From Phycisphaerales bacterium (GTDB lineage: Bacteria > Planctomycetota > Phycisphaerae > Phycisphaerales > UBA1924): a stretch of 64,000 nt of DNA. The DNA lies in NCBI GenBank assembly GCA_020850415.1, contig JADZER010000030.1, forward strand, positions 161,049 to 225,048, given 5' to 3'. Below are positions 7,832 to 17,402 of this stretch, one piece after another. The notes beneath the pieces are model-generated. The model was not told the origin of the DNA. It saw only the letters and a list, made by a program, of their open reading frames with translations, and made no database searches. Positions within the stretch are counted from its first letter, which is position 1; every line of letters starts with the position of its first letter. The position numbers and the translations under genes were made by a program.

Positions 7832-8410
7832 ATGGCGAAGTCCCCGGAAGAGATGACTGCGTCGATGATCGCGAACATGGCGGAGAAGACCGGCAAGCCG
7901 CTCGACGAGTGGCTCGCGATCGCGAGGCAGGCGATGAAGGCGCACGGCCTGGCCAAGCACGGCGAGATCGTGAAGCACCTCAAGGACGAGCACGGGATGA
8001 CCCACGGCTACGCGAACCTCGCCGCCCACAAGGCCCTCGAGAGCGACGCCGGCAGCGCCGCGAACACCGACGATCTGGTCGAGGCCCAGTACGCTGGTGA
8101 AAGGGCGGGCCTGCGCCCGATCTACGACGCGATCATCAACGCCGTGACCGGGTTCGGGGCCGATGTCGAGGTCGCGCCCAAGAAGGCGTATGTCAGCCTG
8201 CGCCGGGCCAAGCAGTTCGCGATCGTCCAGCCCTCGACCAAGACCCGCGTCGATGTCGGCATCAACTGCAAGGGGCGCGAGACCACTGCGCGGCTGGAGG
8301 CGTCGGGCAGCTTCAACAGCATGGTCTCCCACCGCGTCCGCGTGGAGGATCTCAAGCAGGTCGACAAGGAGCTGATCGGCTGGCTCAAGGACGCGTACAC
8401 GGGGGCGTAG
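7832..8410 (+). CDS. DUF4287/DUF5655 protein
   Basis: 192 residues. The N-terminal 65 residues (EEMTASMIANMAEKTGKPLDEW...LKDEHGMTHGYANLAAHKAL) are a DUF4287 domain, and residues about 90-190 (YDAIINAVTGFGADVEVAPKKAYVSLRRAKQFAIVQPS) are a DUF5655 domain, which is the usual pairing in soil bacteria. The biochemical function is unknown; the C-terminal domain resembles a small nucleic-acid or ligand-binding fold. CCAAGGAGCA before the ATG supports the start. It converges with the GH127 gene. Confidence 0.88.
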   Translation: MAKSPEEMTASMIANMAEKTGKPLDEWLAIARQAMKAHGLAKHGEIVKHLKDEHGMTHGYANLAAHKALESDAGSAANTDDLVEAQYAGERAGLRPIYDAIINAVTGFGADVEVAPKKAYVSLRRAKQFAIVQPSTKTRVDVGINCKGRETTARLEASGSFNSMVSHRVRVEDLKQVDKELIGWLKDAYTGA

Positions 8411-8467
8411 GCGCGGTGCCGCCGCTCCGCGGCGCTGTGCGCCGACCCCGGGCGCCGGCAGCGGCGG

Positions 8468-10999
8468 TCAGTCGATCGACCACTCGAGCACGCCCGCGGA
8501 GCACTCCTTCTGGAGCTGGATCTCCAGGCGCAGGGCGTCGGTCTTCACCGCCTCGAAGGTCACGCTGTTGAACTGGTCGCGCTCGCTGGTGAACTCGTCG
8601 CTGGTCGCGACGGGCTTCCACTGGTCGCCGTCGCGGTACAGCACCCGCCAGGAGGCGGGCACGCGGCAGAGGCCGTCGCTGTCCCGATCATCGAACCAGT
8701 AGACCGCCACGCCCGAGACCTCGCGGGGCTGCTCGAAGTCCGCCTGCAGCCACTCGAGGGTGCCCTTGCGGGGCCAGAAGGTGTGGCGGGCGACCTTCTG
8801 ATCGCCGGAGCTGCCCGGCCCGACATCGTCGGCCACGGCCTCGACCCGGTCGGCCTCGTGCGTGTGCGAGGCGGTCGCCCGGTACAGACGCTTGGGGAGG
8901 CGCGGGGCGGTCCAGCGGGTGCCGCTCGGGCCCGCGGCCACGGTCGGGAAGGCGCTGACGCGGAGCCGGGCGGCGCCCATGGGGATCAGGCGGACAGTCT
9001 CGAGCGGCGCCCCCGAGTGGGCCGGCGAGGGCTGGAGCGGCGCGGCAAGGCCGTACATGTCCAGCCCCCACTCGGGGATCAGCCGGGCCGGCGCCTCCAA
9101 CGCGACGGGGACGGCGTCCGGCGTCCAGGGGCTGACGCCGTCGGCCAGCGGGCGTTCGCGCACGACTCGCACCGAGGCCCCCGGGTCATCGCCGACCGCC
9201 AGGCCGTAGTTCCACGGACGGGCGGGCCCGACCTGCCAGGCGGGCCAGCGTGTGTTGAGCGCGGCGGCCTGGGCAGCGGTGATCTCCTTGTTCTCGGCGC
9301 CGGCGTCGTCGTAGCGGGTCCAGGTCTCGCCGATGTCGAGGGCGTAGGTGAGCGGGCCCCGATGGACGGAGACCGCGTTGTGGTTGGCCTCCCAGGTGCG
9401 GACGCTGACCGACATCGGGAGTGCGAGCTCGACCGTATCGCCGTCGGCCCACCGGCGGTCGATCGTGGCGAGCGTGCCGGGGGTGAGCTCGGCGCTGTGC
9501 GCCCGACCGTTGATCTTCATGGTCGCGCCGTCGCACCAGCCGGGGATGCGCAGGGCGAGCGGGAACTCCGCGGGCGCGTCGAGGGAGATCGAGAGTTGGA
9601 CCGTGCCGCCAAAGGGGTAGTCGGTGCGCTGGTCAATGGTGACGGTTGAGCCGCCGGCGACTTGGGCGGTGACGGAGGACTCGCTGTACAGGACGGCCGC
9701 GAGGCCCCCGTCGGGCGTGGCGTACCAGAGGTGCTGGGCGTAGTAGGGCCAGCCGTGCCCGGCGTTGTGCTGGCAGCAGCGGTGCTGGTGGGGGCTGAGG
9801 AGGTACATCGCGCCGCCGTTCTGGATGCCGGGGGCGTGGTTGGTCGCGTCGCTGGTCGCCTGGTTGGGGGCGGTGAGGTAGCGCAGGGCGGTCATCTCGG
9901 CGGTGAACGCCGCCGCGAGGGAATTGAACGCGACATCCTCGCAGCGGTCGGCCCAGATCATGTCGCCGGTGATGCCCAGGAGGAGCTCGTCGGAGAGCAT
10001 GGCCTCGACCATGCCGCAGGTCTCAACGGCCTGGCGCGGATCGGTCATGCCTTCCCGGGCGTTCTCATCGGCGCCGAACAGCCCGCCGGGGACCTGCCCG
10101 AACTTGGCGCGGACCTCGGCCCAGTTGCGTTCGGCGCCGGCGAGGTCGCCTTCCTCACCGGACTGCACCCACCACTGGGTCGGCTCGCGGAAGCCCTGGG
10201 CGATGTTGACATTGTGCCAGTTGATGACGCCCTCATCCCAGCGGGCGGTGTTGCGGTGGGTCCTCTCGGCGAGGTCGAGGAGCCACCCCTCGCCGGTGCG
10301 GTTGTAGAGCCAGTGGATGGCGCGGAGCTGGTCGCCGGCGCGGATCTTGGGCCAATAGCCGACGAGGAACTTGTCCTCGGGCACACGCTCGAGGTAGCGG
10401 AAGTAGCGGGTCATGAGGTCGAGGATGCGCTGGTCGGGCTGGGCCTCGTAGTAGTCCATGAGGCAGAACAGCATGATCATGTTCGGCCACAGGTCCTCGC
10501 GACCCTGGAGGTTGGTGGCCAGGCCCGTGCGTCCCTCGCCGGGCCCGAACCAGCCGTCGGGCTGCTGGCTGTTGATCGCGCCCTCGAGCCAGACCCGGGC
10601 GTTGTCGAGCATGGCCTCGTCCTTCAGGACCAGCGCGCAACCGAGGTAGCCCTTGAGCCAATAGGGGACCTCCTCCCACCCGCGCTGGCCGGACCCGGTA
10701 GGGCTGAGCCAGGCGTTATCCTCATGCTTGAGGAAGGGGCTGATCTCCTCGAGGTGGCCGTGGAACCCGTCGGCCTGGAGCTCGAGCTGGCGCCGGAGCC
10801 AGCCGCGGGGCTCGATGGCGCCCGGGGGGAGCTTGAGGAGGGGTGCCGGGGCAAGGGGGGCGCGGTTCTGGAGGGGGGGCGTGGGTGGCATGGCCTCGGC
10901 CTGGGGGTTGATCTGGGCGTGGGAGATGGTGGCGGCGACGAATATGCTCGCGGCGATCGTGAGCCTGTGTGCGGCTGTGGGGGTGGTCATGTAGGGCAT
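8468..10999 (-). CDS. Glycoside hydrolase family 127-like (beta-L-arabinofuranosidase type), secreted
   Basis: About 843 residues. An N-terminal signal peptide (HRLTIAASIFVAATISHAQ) precedes an (alpha/alpha)6-barrel catalytic region. The family hallmarks are VETCGMVEAM...LLGITGDMIWADRCEDVAFN and HRCCQHNAGHGWPYYAQHLW; the clustered Cys residues correspond to the zinc-thiolate nucleophile of GH127 enzymes. The last 90 residues (VSGVAVYWFDDRDSDG...LRLEIQLQKECSAGVLEWSID) look like an F5/8-type carbohydrate-binding module. It probably trims plant or algal polysaccharide outside the cytoplasm. Two in-frame ATGs lie at 10999 and 10990; both leave the signal peptide intact, and neither has a strong ribosome binding site. 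Confidence 0.88.
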   Translation of the reverse strand: MPYMTTPTAAHRLTIAASIFVAATISHAQINPQAEAMPPTPPLQNRAPLAPAPLLKLPPGAIEPRGWLRRQLELQADGFHGHLEEISPFLKHEDNAWLSPTGSGQRGWEEVPYWLKGYLGCALVLKDEAMLDNARVWLEGAINSQQPDGWFGPGEGRTGLATNLQGREDLWPNMIMLFCLMDYYEAQPDQRILDLMTRYFRYLERVPEDKFLVGYWPKIRAGDQLRAIHWLYNRTGEGWLLDLAERTHRNTARWDEGVINWHNVNIAQGFREPTQWWVQSGEEGDLAGAERNWAEVRAKFGQVPGGLFGADENAREGMTDPRQAVETCGMVEAMLSDELLLGITGDMIWADRCEDVAFNSLAAAFTAEMTALRYLTAPNQATSDATNHAPGIQNGGAMYLLSPHQHRCCQHNAGHGWPYYAQHLWYATPDGGLAAVLYSESSVTAQVAGGSTVTIDQRTDYPFGGTVQLSISLDAPAEFPLALRIPGWCDGATMKINGRAHSAELTPGTLATIDRRWADGDTVELALPMSVSVRTWEANHNAVSVHRGPLTYALDIGETWTRYDDAGAENKEITAAQAAALNTRWPAWQVGPARPWNYGLAVGDDPGASVRVVRERPLADGVSPWTPDAVPVALEAPARLIPEWGLDMYGLAAPLQPSPAHSGAPLETVRLIPMGAARLRVSAFPTVAAGPSGTRWTAPRLPKRLYRATASHTHEADRVEAVADDVGPGSSGDQKVARHTFWPRKGTLEWLQADFEQPREVSGVAVYWFDDRDSDGLCRVPASWRVLYRDGDQWKPVATSDEFTSERDQFNSVTFEAVKTDALRLEIQLQKECSAGVLEWSID

Positions 11000-11063
11000 G
11001 GTAGAGCGTGGATCGGGGGTCGCAGGCGCGGCCGGCCGGAAGCAGCCCGCCGCGCGGAAAGTG

Positions 11064-11101
11064 GGCAAAAGCAGACAGGCCGGGCGGAGAGCCCGGCCTG
11101 T
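11064..11101 (-). terminator. Intrinsic terminator after the RRM gene
   Basis: Perfect 11-bp stem, ACAGGCCGGGC at 11075-11085 and GCCCGGCCTGT at 11091-11101, with a 5-base loop. On the minus strand it is followed by CTGCTTTTGCC. It lies 25 bases after the RRM gene stop codon. Confidence 0.85.
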
Positions 11102-11125
11102 GCTGTTTGATTCTCGTGAGTTGGA

Positions 11126-11578
11126 TTACCAGCCGCCGCGGTTCCCCCCGCCTCCGCCGTAGCCGCCGCGGTCACTGCGCTCGCCGCGGTCGCCGCCACG
11201 GCCGCCGCCACGGCCGCCGCCGCCGTAGCCGCCACGGTCCCCGCCGCGCCCCCCACCACCACCGCCGCCGCCGCCGCCGTAGCCACCACGGCCGCCGCCA
11301 CCACCACCGCCACCACCGAACCCGCCGGCGCGGGGCTCGCGCGGGCGTGCCTCGTTGACGGTGAGATCGCGCCCGCCGAAGTGATGGCCGTGGAGCGCCT
11401 CGATCGCGGCGCGGGCCTCGTCATCGTTGCTGAACTCGACGAACCCGAAGCCGCGGGGCCGCCCGGTCTCGCGGTCCATCACGAGCGAGGCGGAGGTGAC
11501 ATTGCCGTGCTGCCCGAAGAGCTCGTGCAACTCCTGCTCGGTGCAGGAGAACGGCAGGTTACCGACATAAAGCTTCAT
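11126..11578 (-). CDS. Glycine-rich RNA-binding protein (RRM)
   Basis: 150 residues. One RRM covers residues 1-80, with RNP2 LYVGNLPF and RNP1 RGFGFVEF intact. The remainder is a Gly/Arg-rich tail with RGG boxes (residues about 90-150). This matches the bacterial RRM proteins of cyanobacteria and planctomycetes, which bind RNA and are often cold-inducible. AAGGAAG lies 8 bases before the ATG at 11578. A TATACT box at 11700-11705 on the minus strand would give a 5' UTR over 100 bases long, which may hold post-transcriptional control. An intrinsic terminator ends the unit. Confidence 0.93.
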   Translation of the reverse strand: MKLYVGNLPFSCTEQELHELFGQHGNVTSASLVMDRETGRPRGFGFVEFSNDDEARAAIEALHGHHFGGRDLTVNEARPREPRAGGFGGGGGGGGGRGGYGGGGGGGGGGRGGDRGGYGGGGRGGGRGGDRGERSDRGGYGGGGGNRGGW

Positions 11579-11959
11579 TCGAACGCTTCCTTCAGTTGCC
11601 CTTGAAACTCTGAAACCGGCTGCTTGAACTCGGGCAAGAGAAAGCGTCGGGATCTTGGCGGCCGCCCACCGTCGGGTCGCCCCGCCGCAGAACGCCGAAA
11701 GTATACACCAAGGCCCTCGGGGCTTGGCAAGGGGCTTTTCGCCTCTGGGCAGGGGGAATGGCGTCCGGGGAGCGCGCGAGCCCGGGCTTTCTCTCCCCGG
11801 GTGCCGGGGCTGGTAGACCCCGCGGATCCGCCCCGCATCGGCGCGCCACGGGTCGTCTCCGGGGCCGGCGTGGGCTGGGTGTTTTCGGATATGTCGAGCC
11901 GTATTGCCCCGGACCGGCGAATCGGGAATAGAGATCCCCCCCGATACCATTGCCATGGC
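11579..11959. promoter_or_regulatory. Divergent region between RRM gene and msrBA
   Basis: No gene seen. On the minus strand TATACT at 11705-11700 looks like a -10 box; the best -35, TTGCCA, is at the long spacing of 19. The rest is the presumed long leader of the RRM gene, the short dyad CCAAGGCCC/GGGCTTGG at about 11707-11726, and GC-rich sequence before msrBA. No strong plus-strand promoter was recognised. Confidence 0.45.
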
Positions 11960-13090
11960 ATGAAACCACTGCTCATCGGGTTGGGTATCGCCGGATTGGT
12001 CTGCGGGGCCCTCGTGGCCATGAAGTGGCTGGAGCCGCGGGGCCCGGGTGCGCCCGCGCGGGGCCACTACCGGGCCGCCAGCACCCAGCCGGAGTCCACC
12101 ACCACCCCCACCACCACCCCGACGACCACCCAGCCAGAGGATGACCACCCGGTGCACAAGTACTCCAAGTCCGCGTTCGACATCACGCCCCTGTCCCGCG
12201 AGCGCGTGGAAGAGCTCGCGAGCAAGCTCGACGAGGAGACCTACCGCATCACGCAGAAGGCGGGCACGGAGCCGGCGTTCTGCGGCAACCTGCTCGACAA
12301 CCACAAGGAGGGCGTCTACTGCTGCGTGGTGTGCGGGCTGCCGCTGTTCTCCAGCGACAACAAGTTCACCTCCGGCACGGGGTGGCCGAGCTTCTACACC
12401 ACCTTCGACCGCGAGCATGTGGCTGGCCGGGAGGACCGGAGCCACGGGATGGCACGGGTCGAGATCAACTGCGCCCGCTGCGACGCGCACCTCGGGCATG
12501 TGTTCGAGGACGGGCCCGAGCCGACGGGGCTGCGGTTCTGCCTCAACTCGGCATCGCTGAAGTTCTACGAGAACGGCGAGCCGCGCCCGGCGGAGAGCCT
12601 GCCCGTCGCGACCGAGACGGCGTACTTCGCCGGCGGCTGCTTCTGGGGGATCGAGCACTACTTCGAGAAGGGCGAGGGCGTGGTCGACGCCGTGAGCGGC
12701 TACATGCAGGGCAGCACCGCAGACCCCACCTACAAGGAGGTCTGCTACGAGGACACCGGGCACGCCGAGACCGTCAAGGTGGTGTTCGACCCGCGCGTGA
12801 TCACATACGAGCGGCTGCTGCGGGCGTTCTTCGACATGCACGACCCCACGCAGCTCAATCGGCAGGGGCCCGATGTGGGCGATCAGTACCGCTCGGGGGT
12901 CTGGACCACCAGCGACTCCCAGCGGGCGGCGGCCGAGGCGTTCGTCAAGCAGCTCGGCGCCGAGGGTCGGTTCAAGCAGCCGATCGTGACGCAGATCGAG
13001 CCGGCCGCGAGCTTCTACGCGGCTGAAGACCACCACCAGGACTACATCGAGAAGACCGGCCGGGCGTGCCATGTGAAGAACCCGTGGTGA
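11960..13090 (+). CDS. MsrB-MsrA methionine sulfoxide reductase fusion, exported
   Basis: 376 residues. An N-terminal membrane segment or signal anchor ([18 protein letters not shown]) is followed by a Thr/Pro-rich linker (residues about 35-58), then MsrB, then MsrA. MsrB carries the zinc knuckles CVVCG and CARCD, and its catalytic Cys in [11 protein letters not shown]. MsrA carries the catalytic GGCFWG. MsrA reduces Met-S-sulfoxide and MsrB Met-R-sulfoxide, so one chain repairs both forms. The anchor suggests repair of envelope proteins. MsrB precedes MsrA; the reverse order is also common in fused enzymes. I chose the ATG at 11960 because it gives the hydrophobic N-terminus. Confidence 0.95.
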   Translation: MKPLLIGLGIAGLVCGALVAMKWLEPRGPGAPARGHYRAASTQPESTTTPTTTPTTTQPEDDHPVHKYSKSAFDITPLSRERVEELASKLDEETYRITQKAGTEPAFCGNLLDNHKEGVYCCVVCGLPLFSSDNKFTSGTGWPSFYTTFDREHVAGREDRSHGMARVEINCARCDAHLGHVFEDGPEPTGLRFCLNSASLKFYENGEPRPAESLPVATETAYFAGGCFWGIEHYFEKGEGVVDAVSGYMQGSTADPTYKEVCYEDTGHAETVKVVFDPRVITYERLLRAFFDMHDPTQLNRQGPDVGDQYRSGVWTTSDSQRAAAEAFVKQLGAEGRFKQPIVTQIEPAASFYAAEDHHQDYIEKTGRACHVKNPW

Positions 13091-13200
13091 CAGACAGCCC
13101 CACCGGGGCGACCCACCCCCCGCTCGGGCGGTCCGGCCGCCGGGTTGCATTCCCCCCCGGGGGAGGGGGTCAAGGGGAACCGCGTGGGGTATGCTGGGGC

Positions 13201-13653
13201 ATGAGCTACAAGTCCCCAGTCCCGTATGAGGCCGCCCGCATCCGCGCTGCCGCGGTGTACTGCTCCGACGGACGCGTCGGCGAGCACTTCGACGACTTCC
13301 TGCAGAACGGGCTGAAGCTCCCGCGGTACGACCGGGTCGCGCTGCCCGGGGGGCCGGGGTGCCTGGCGGGGCACACCGAGGCCCGGCTGGAAGAGGAGGG
13401 GGTGATCGATGAGCTCAAGTTCCTCGTGGACGCCCACGGGCTGACCAAGGTCGTTCTGATCCAGCACGAGGCGTGCGCGTTCTATGCGCACCGGCTGAAG
13501 GTCGGCGCCGACCGGATGGCGACGCTGCAGCGGGCGGACCTCGTTCGTGCGGCGTTCCAGATCCGGCGCGTGTCGAGCGAGGTGGAGATCCAGGCGTACT
13601 TCGCACGCAACATCGCCGGGAGCATCGAGTTCGAGGGGGTCGGCATCGATTGA
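13201..13653 (+). CDS. Beta-carbonic-anhydrase-like protein
   Basis: 150 residues. It holds [14 protein letters not shown] near residue 21 and [16 protein letters not shown] near residue 86, matching the C-x-D-x-R and H-x-x-C zinc sites of beta-carbonic anhydrases. The chain is much shorter than a typical enzyme (about 200 residues) and the middle ([11 protein letters not shown]) diverges, so it may be a catalytically altered relative. The ATG at 13201 comes 110 bases after msrBA. Hydration of carbon dioxide is plausible but unproven. Confidence 0.7.
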   Translation: MSYKSPVPYEAARIRAAAVYCSDGRVGEHFDDFLQNGLKLPRYDRVALPGGPGCLAGHTEARLEEEGVIDELKFLVDAHGLTKVVLIQHEACAFYAHRLKVGADRMATLQRADLVRAAFQIRRVSSEVEIQAYFARNIAGSIEFEGVGID

Positions 13654-13678
13654 GGCGCGGGCCGCCGGGCGATGGGGT

Positions 13679-14140
13679 CTAGAGCTCGGGCTGCTCGTCC
13701 TCGTCGTCGTCGGAGAAGTCGAAATCAAAGTCGACGCTGGAGTCCTCGTTCTCGGAGGTGAACGAGCCGGGCGTCGCGGGCTCGGCGGCGGCGTTGGCGG
13801 CGGAACGGACGCGCTGGGTCAGGTCCTCGGGGTTGATCGCCGCGGGCTGACCGTCGATCCGGACGACGAACAGCATGGACCCGACGGCGAGCACATCCCC
13901 GGCCCGGAGCTCGGCATCCTCGACGCGCTGGCCGTTGACAAAGGTGCCGTTGCTGGATCCCAGGTCGCGGATGCGGACGCCCGCGCCGCCCGTCATGATC
14001 TCGCAATGGTGGCGGGAGATCTGGGCGGAGGGGATCCGGAGCTGGCAGTCGTCCTGCCGGCCGATCACGAACTTCCCCGTGCGGAGGGGGACGGGCTGCT
14101 GTTTGCCATCGGAACGAACATGGACCAGGGCCGCTTCCAC
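13679..14140 (-). CDS. FHA domain protein
   Basis: About 153 residues. The FHA core is clear: GKFVIGRQDDCQLRIPSAQISRHHCEI, then VRIRDLGSSNGTFVNGQRV, with the Arg, Ser-x-x-His and Asn residues that bind phosphothreonine. The C-terminus is acidic (SSVDFDFDFSDDDEDEQ). Start choice: the GTG at 14140 has AAAGGAT about ten bases upstream and puts the domain at the N-terminus. A longer frame back to 14350 adds a low-complexity KARGKALGKALGK stretch that overlaps the hemW gene and is unlikely to be coding. It is probably a signalling adaptor; no kinase is adjacent. Confidence 0.85.
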   Translation of the reverse strand: MEAALVHVRSDGKQQPVPLRTGKFVIGRQDDCQLRIPSAQISRHHCEIMTGGAGVRIRDLGSSNGTFVNGQRVEDAELRAGDVLAVGSMLFVVRIDGQPAAINPEDLTQRVRSAANAAAEPATPGSFTSENEDSSVDFDFDFSDDDEDEQPEL

Positions 14141-14348
14141 CGGAGCACTATCCTTTCCAAGGGCCTTTCCAAGGGCCTTGCCACGCGCCTTTCGGAGGGC
14201 CTCTCTGCCAGGCCTTCCCGCCGGACCCCACCCGCAGACAGACCACGGATCTCGACAAGACCAAACGACGAACAGACCGCCCGTTCTGGCGGGCAACAAA
14301 GGGTAGCGTAGTTTGTCAACGCCATTGCCGCAAATCCGGGGGACCTCC

Positions 14349-15569
14349 ATGGCCGACGCCGCGGCGGGGCTGCTCGGCGCGCCGGGATTCGTCGGGGCCA
14401 GGAGCCTCTACATCCATGTGCCGTTCTGCTTCCACAAGTGTCACTACTGCGACTTCTACAGCCTGGTGGATACCCGGGATCGGCAGGACGCATTTGTGGA
14501 CCGGCTGCTGCTGGAATTGAACGCCATGGCGCCGCTGGCGAGAGGGGAGCCCCTGGAGACGATCTTCGTGGGCGGGGGGACGCCGACCCTGCTGCGTGTG
14601 GACCTCTGGGAGCGGGTGCTCGGGGCCCTGGCGGGGCTGTTCGACCTCACCGCGATCCGGGCCGGAGCGGGGGAGTTCACGGTCGAGTGCAACCCCGAGA
14701 CCGCCTCGGCGGAACTGTTCGGCGTGCTGCGGGCGGGGGGCGTGGGGCGGCTGAGCATGGGGGCGCAGTCGTTCGAGGCACGCCACCTCAAGACGCTGGA
14801 GCGGTGGCACGACCCGGCCAGCGTGGGGCGGGCGGTGGACCTGGCGCGGGGCGCGGGGATCGGGCGCCTGAGCGTGGACCTGATCTTCGCGATCCCCGGG
14901 CAGACGCTCGCGGAGTGGGAGCGGGACCTGGCGACCGCGATCGGCCTGGGGGTGACGCACCTGTCGTGCTACGCGCTCACCTACGAGTCCAACACCGCCA
15001 TGACCGCGCGGCTGAAGCGGGGCGAGTTCGAGGCGTGCGACGAGGATCTCGAGGCGGACATGTACGAGCTGACCGTCGAGCGCTGCCGCGCGGCGGGGCT
15101 CGGGCGGTACGAGGTGTCGAACTTCGCCGCCGTGGGCCAGGAGTGTGCGCACAACCTGGCCTACTGGCGACAGCGCTCGTGGATGGCCGCGGGGCCGAGC
15201 GCCAGCGGGCACCTGGTCTCACCGGGGAGCGGGAGCTGGCGCTGGAAGAACTCGCCCCGCCTGGACGACTACCTGCGGGGGAGCGACCGGGGGTTTGCGC
15301 CGGCCGTGGATGTGGAGGGGCCCGACGCCCGCCGGCTGGTGGCCGAGTCGATCATGACCGGGCTGCGCCTGCGCGAGGGGGTGGAGGTCGGGCGGCTCGT
15401 CGGGGGGCTGGGGGATGGAGCGCTGGCCGGGCGGGCGGCGGAGATCGTTCGCGAGCAGGCAGCGCGGGGGTTGGCGGCGGAGCACGCCGGGCGCGTGACG
15501 CTGACGGACAAGGGGTTCCTGTTCGCCGACGGGGTCGCGAGGGAGTTCCTGGCGATGCTGCGCCCGTGA
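14349..15569 (+). CDS. hemW: HemW-like radical SAM protein (heme chaperone)
   Basis: 406 residues. The radical SAM cluster motif CFHKCHYCDFYS (C-x3-C-x2-C) follows YIHVPF, the hallmark of the HemN/HemW group. ETIFVGGGTPTLL and SMGAQSFEARHLKTLERWH are further HemW signatures. HemW lacks true coproporphyrinogen oxidase activity and is thought to deliver heme to respiratory proteins. The ATG at 14349, preceded by GGGGGACCTCC, is preferred to an upstream TTG at 14313. It is divergent from the FHA gene. Confidence 0.92.
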   Translation: MADAAAGLLGAPGFVGARSLYIHVPFCFHKCHYCDFYSLVDTRDRQDAFVDRLLLELNAMAPLARGEPLETIFVGGGTPTLLRVDLWERVLGALAGLFDLTAIRAGAGEFTVECNPETASAELFGVLRAGGVGRLSMGAQSFEARHLKTLERWHDPASVGRAVDLARGAGIGRLSVDLIFAIPGQTLAEWERDLATAIGLGVTHLSCYALTYESNTAMTARLKRGEFEACDEDLEADMYELTVERCRAAGLGRYEVSNFAAVGQECAHNLAYWRQRSWMAAGPSASGHLVSPGSGSWRWKNSPRLDDYLRGSDRGFAPAVDVEGPDARRLVAESIMTGLRLREGVEVGRLVGGLGDGALAGRAAEIVREQAARGLAAEHAGRVTLTDKGFLFADGVAREFLAMLRP

Positions 15570-15685
15570 GGCAAGGGCCACGCGGCGTGGTGCTCCGAGA
15601 GTCGGGCAAAGGGGCGGGGATGCTTGCGCCGGCGCAGGGGCATCGCCGCACCGCGTGCCTCGCTGACCCCGGCTTCCCAGGGCTG

Positions 15686-16459
15686 CTATTCGTCCGCGGC
15701 GACTTCGGCCGGCAGCGGGGCGGGGTCGGGGAGATCGAGCCGCATGCGCTTGAGCATGGGACGGAGGTCGCGGGGGAAGACCGAGTGGATGTCGAGGAGT
15801 TCGCCGGTGATGGGGTGTTCCAGTGCGAGCCGGTGGGCGTGGAGGGCCAGGCGCGGGGCGGCGGCGCGGGCGAGCTCGGGGCCGTACACATCGTCGCCCA
15901 GGACGGTGGCGCCGATGGAGTCGAGGTGGACGCGGACCTGGTGCAGCCGGCCGGTGATGGGGCGCGCCTCGATGAGCGAGCCGCCGGGGCTGGACTGGAG
16001 GACGCGGTAGGCGGTGATGGCGGGTTTGCCGGAGTTGCCGATACGCGAGGTCTTGGTCTGCGTGTACTTCGAGGCCCGCTTGACCTCCTCGATAATCGGG
16101 CGCTTGATGACGCCGGCGGGCTTGTTGGGGGTCGAGCGGCAGACGGCCCAGTAGAACTTGCGGATATCGCGGGTCTCGAACTTCGTCCGGAGGCCGTCGT
16201 AGGCGTCGGCCGTGAGGGCGACGAGGAGCAGGCCGCTGGTGCCGCGGTCGAGTCGGTGGACAAGCCCCCAGTCGCGCTTGTCGCCGAGGGCGCTGAGCTG
16301 CTTGGTGTAGACGGCGATGAGGCCGTTGAGGAGGGTGTCGCCCTCGTGCCCGACGCCCGGGGCTGTGACGAGTCGGGCCCGCTTGTTGACGACGAGCAGG
16401 TGCTCATCCGCGTAGGCAACGCGGAAGGTGACGCGTTCGTTGGGGGGGGGAGGGGGCAC
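15686..16459 (-). CDS. RluA-family pseudouridine synthase
   Basis: 257 residues. The catalytic motif VHRLDRGTSGLLLVA contains the active-site Asp. PITGRLHQVRVHLDSIGATVLGDDVYG is the second RluA-family signature. LLVVNKRARLVTAPG starts the domain. There is no S4 domain, so it resembles the shorter RluA/RluC relatives. The target (23S rRNA or tRNA) cannot be assigned. The start is a GTG at 16459; upstream lies a degenerate heptamer-type tract. Confidence 0.9.
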   Translation of the reverse strand: MPPPPPNERVTFRVAYADEHLLVVNKRARLVTAPGVGHEGDTLLNGLIAVYTKQLSALGDKRDWGLVHRLDRGTSGLLLVALTADAYDGLRTKFETRDIRKFYWAVCRSTPNKPAGVIKRPIIEEVKRASKYTQTKTSRIGNSGKPAITAYRVLQSSPGGSLIEARPITGRLHQVRVHLDSIGATVLGDDVYGPELARAAAPRLALHAHRLALEHPITGELLDIHSVFPRDLRPMLKRMRLDLPDPAPLPAEVAADE

Positions 16460-16465
16460 GAGGGA

Positions 16466-16510
16466 GCTTAGGGAAGGCGGGAGGATAAAGGACGAAGGAT
16501 GGAGGAAGAA
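16466..16510. repeat. Degenerate heptamer tract
   Basis: On the minus strand it reads CCATCCTTCGTCCTTTATCC followed by TCCCGCCTTCCCT, a decayed form of the (TTCATCC)n-CCGCCTTC element found before the HAD gene and mutS. It again sits directly upstream of a gene start, here the GTG at 16459. Confidence 0.45.
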
Positions 16511-16548
16511 GGGCGCGAATGCGTGAGCGGATGAGCCGCGGAGTCGGA

Positions 16549-17349
16549 TTATCCGGGGCCCGGGGTTGGGCAGGCGTCGTCGTCGAGGTACCAGCGGAGC
16601 GTGCCGCCGAGCGGCTGCACGCCCAGGATGGGGGCATGCTCCGGCGCCGGGGGGTCGGCGATGAGCCGCCCCAGGGCGTCGCGTTTGGCCGGTCCGGTGA
16701 CCATCACCGAAACGAACCGTGCGGCGTTGAGCATCTCGTAGGTGAGGGTCATCCGGCGCGGCGGGACGACCGTCGGGCCCTCGTTGAACACGACGAGGCG
16801 CCCGGCGGGCGCGGCCAGCGCGGGGGAATCCGGGAAGAGGCTGGCGGTGTGGAGGTCGGGGCCCATGCCCAGGAGCACATAGTCGAGGCGGTCATGGCCG
16901 CGCTCGCGCCACTCGAGGTTGGCGCGGAGGTCGCCCTCGTACCGCAGGTCGCCGTCGGACTCCAGGACGGGCATGGGGTGTGCCTGGTCGCGGGGGATGT
17001 CGGAGTGGTCGAGGAGGATGTCGCCGATCATCTTCCAGTTGCGCCGCTCATCGTCATCGGGCACGCAGCGCTCGTCGACCTGCCAGAGGTGGGTCTTCTT
17101 CCAGGGGAAGTCTCGCAGGCGCGGGTCGTACATGAGCCTCGCGTAGAGCGGCTCGGGGGTGCTGCCGCCGGACAGGGCGAGGTGGAAATCCCCGAACGCG
17201 CGGACGCAGGAGCGAGCCTGGAAGAGCAGGTCGGCGGCGATGGCGTCGATCAGCTCGTCGGGCGTCGCCCGGACGAGGACCTCCCCGGGCAGCGCGGGCT
17301 TCGGCGGCTCGGGGGCGAGCTCGTAGGGGTCGGGGGCGCGGTCGGGCAT
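16549..17349 (-). CDS. pgl: 6-phosphogluconolactonase
   Basis: 266 residues, DevB/SOL type. FHLALSGGSTPEPLYARL and VDERCVPDDDERRNWKMI are the family signatures, and YVLLGMGPDLHTASLFP matches the catalytic LGMGxDGHxASLFP motif, with the Asp-Gly shifted to Pro-Asp. It hydrolyses 6-phosphogluconolactone, the product of Zwf, whose gene lies 2.2 kb upstream on the same strand with one gene between. Start ATG at 17349. It may be co-transcribed with the LVIVD gene (54-base gap). Confidence 0.9.
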   Translation of the reverse strand: MPDRAPDPYELAPEPPKPALPGEVLVRATPDELIDAIAADLLFQARSCVRAFGDFHLALSGGSTPEPLYARLMYDPRLRDFPWKKTHLWQVDERCVPDDDERRNWKMIGDILLDHSDIPRDQAHPMPVLESDGDLRYEGDLRANLEWRERGHDRLDYVLLGMGPDLHTASLFPDSPALAAPAGRLVVFNEGPTVVPPRRMTLTYEMLNAARFVSVMVTGPAKRDALGRLIADPPAPEHAPILGVQPLGGTLRWYLDDDACPTPGPG

Positions 17350-17402
17350 CTGGGGCACGGTAGCACACCCGCGGGGCGGGCGGGCCGCGCCGGCCGCCGG
17401 GG

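Noticed and set aside
6197..8332. Long minus-strand extension upstream of dodecin
   Set aside because: Antisense to the S10 peptidase and DUF4287 genes; only the dodecin part is conserved and it has its own start and ribosome binding site.
14438..16471. 677-codon plus-strand frame
   Set aside because: Out-of-frame shadow of hemW running antisense through the pseudouridine synthase gene.
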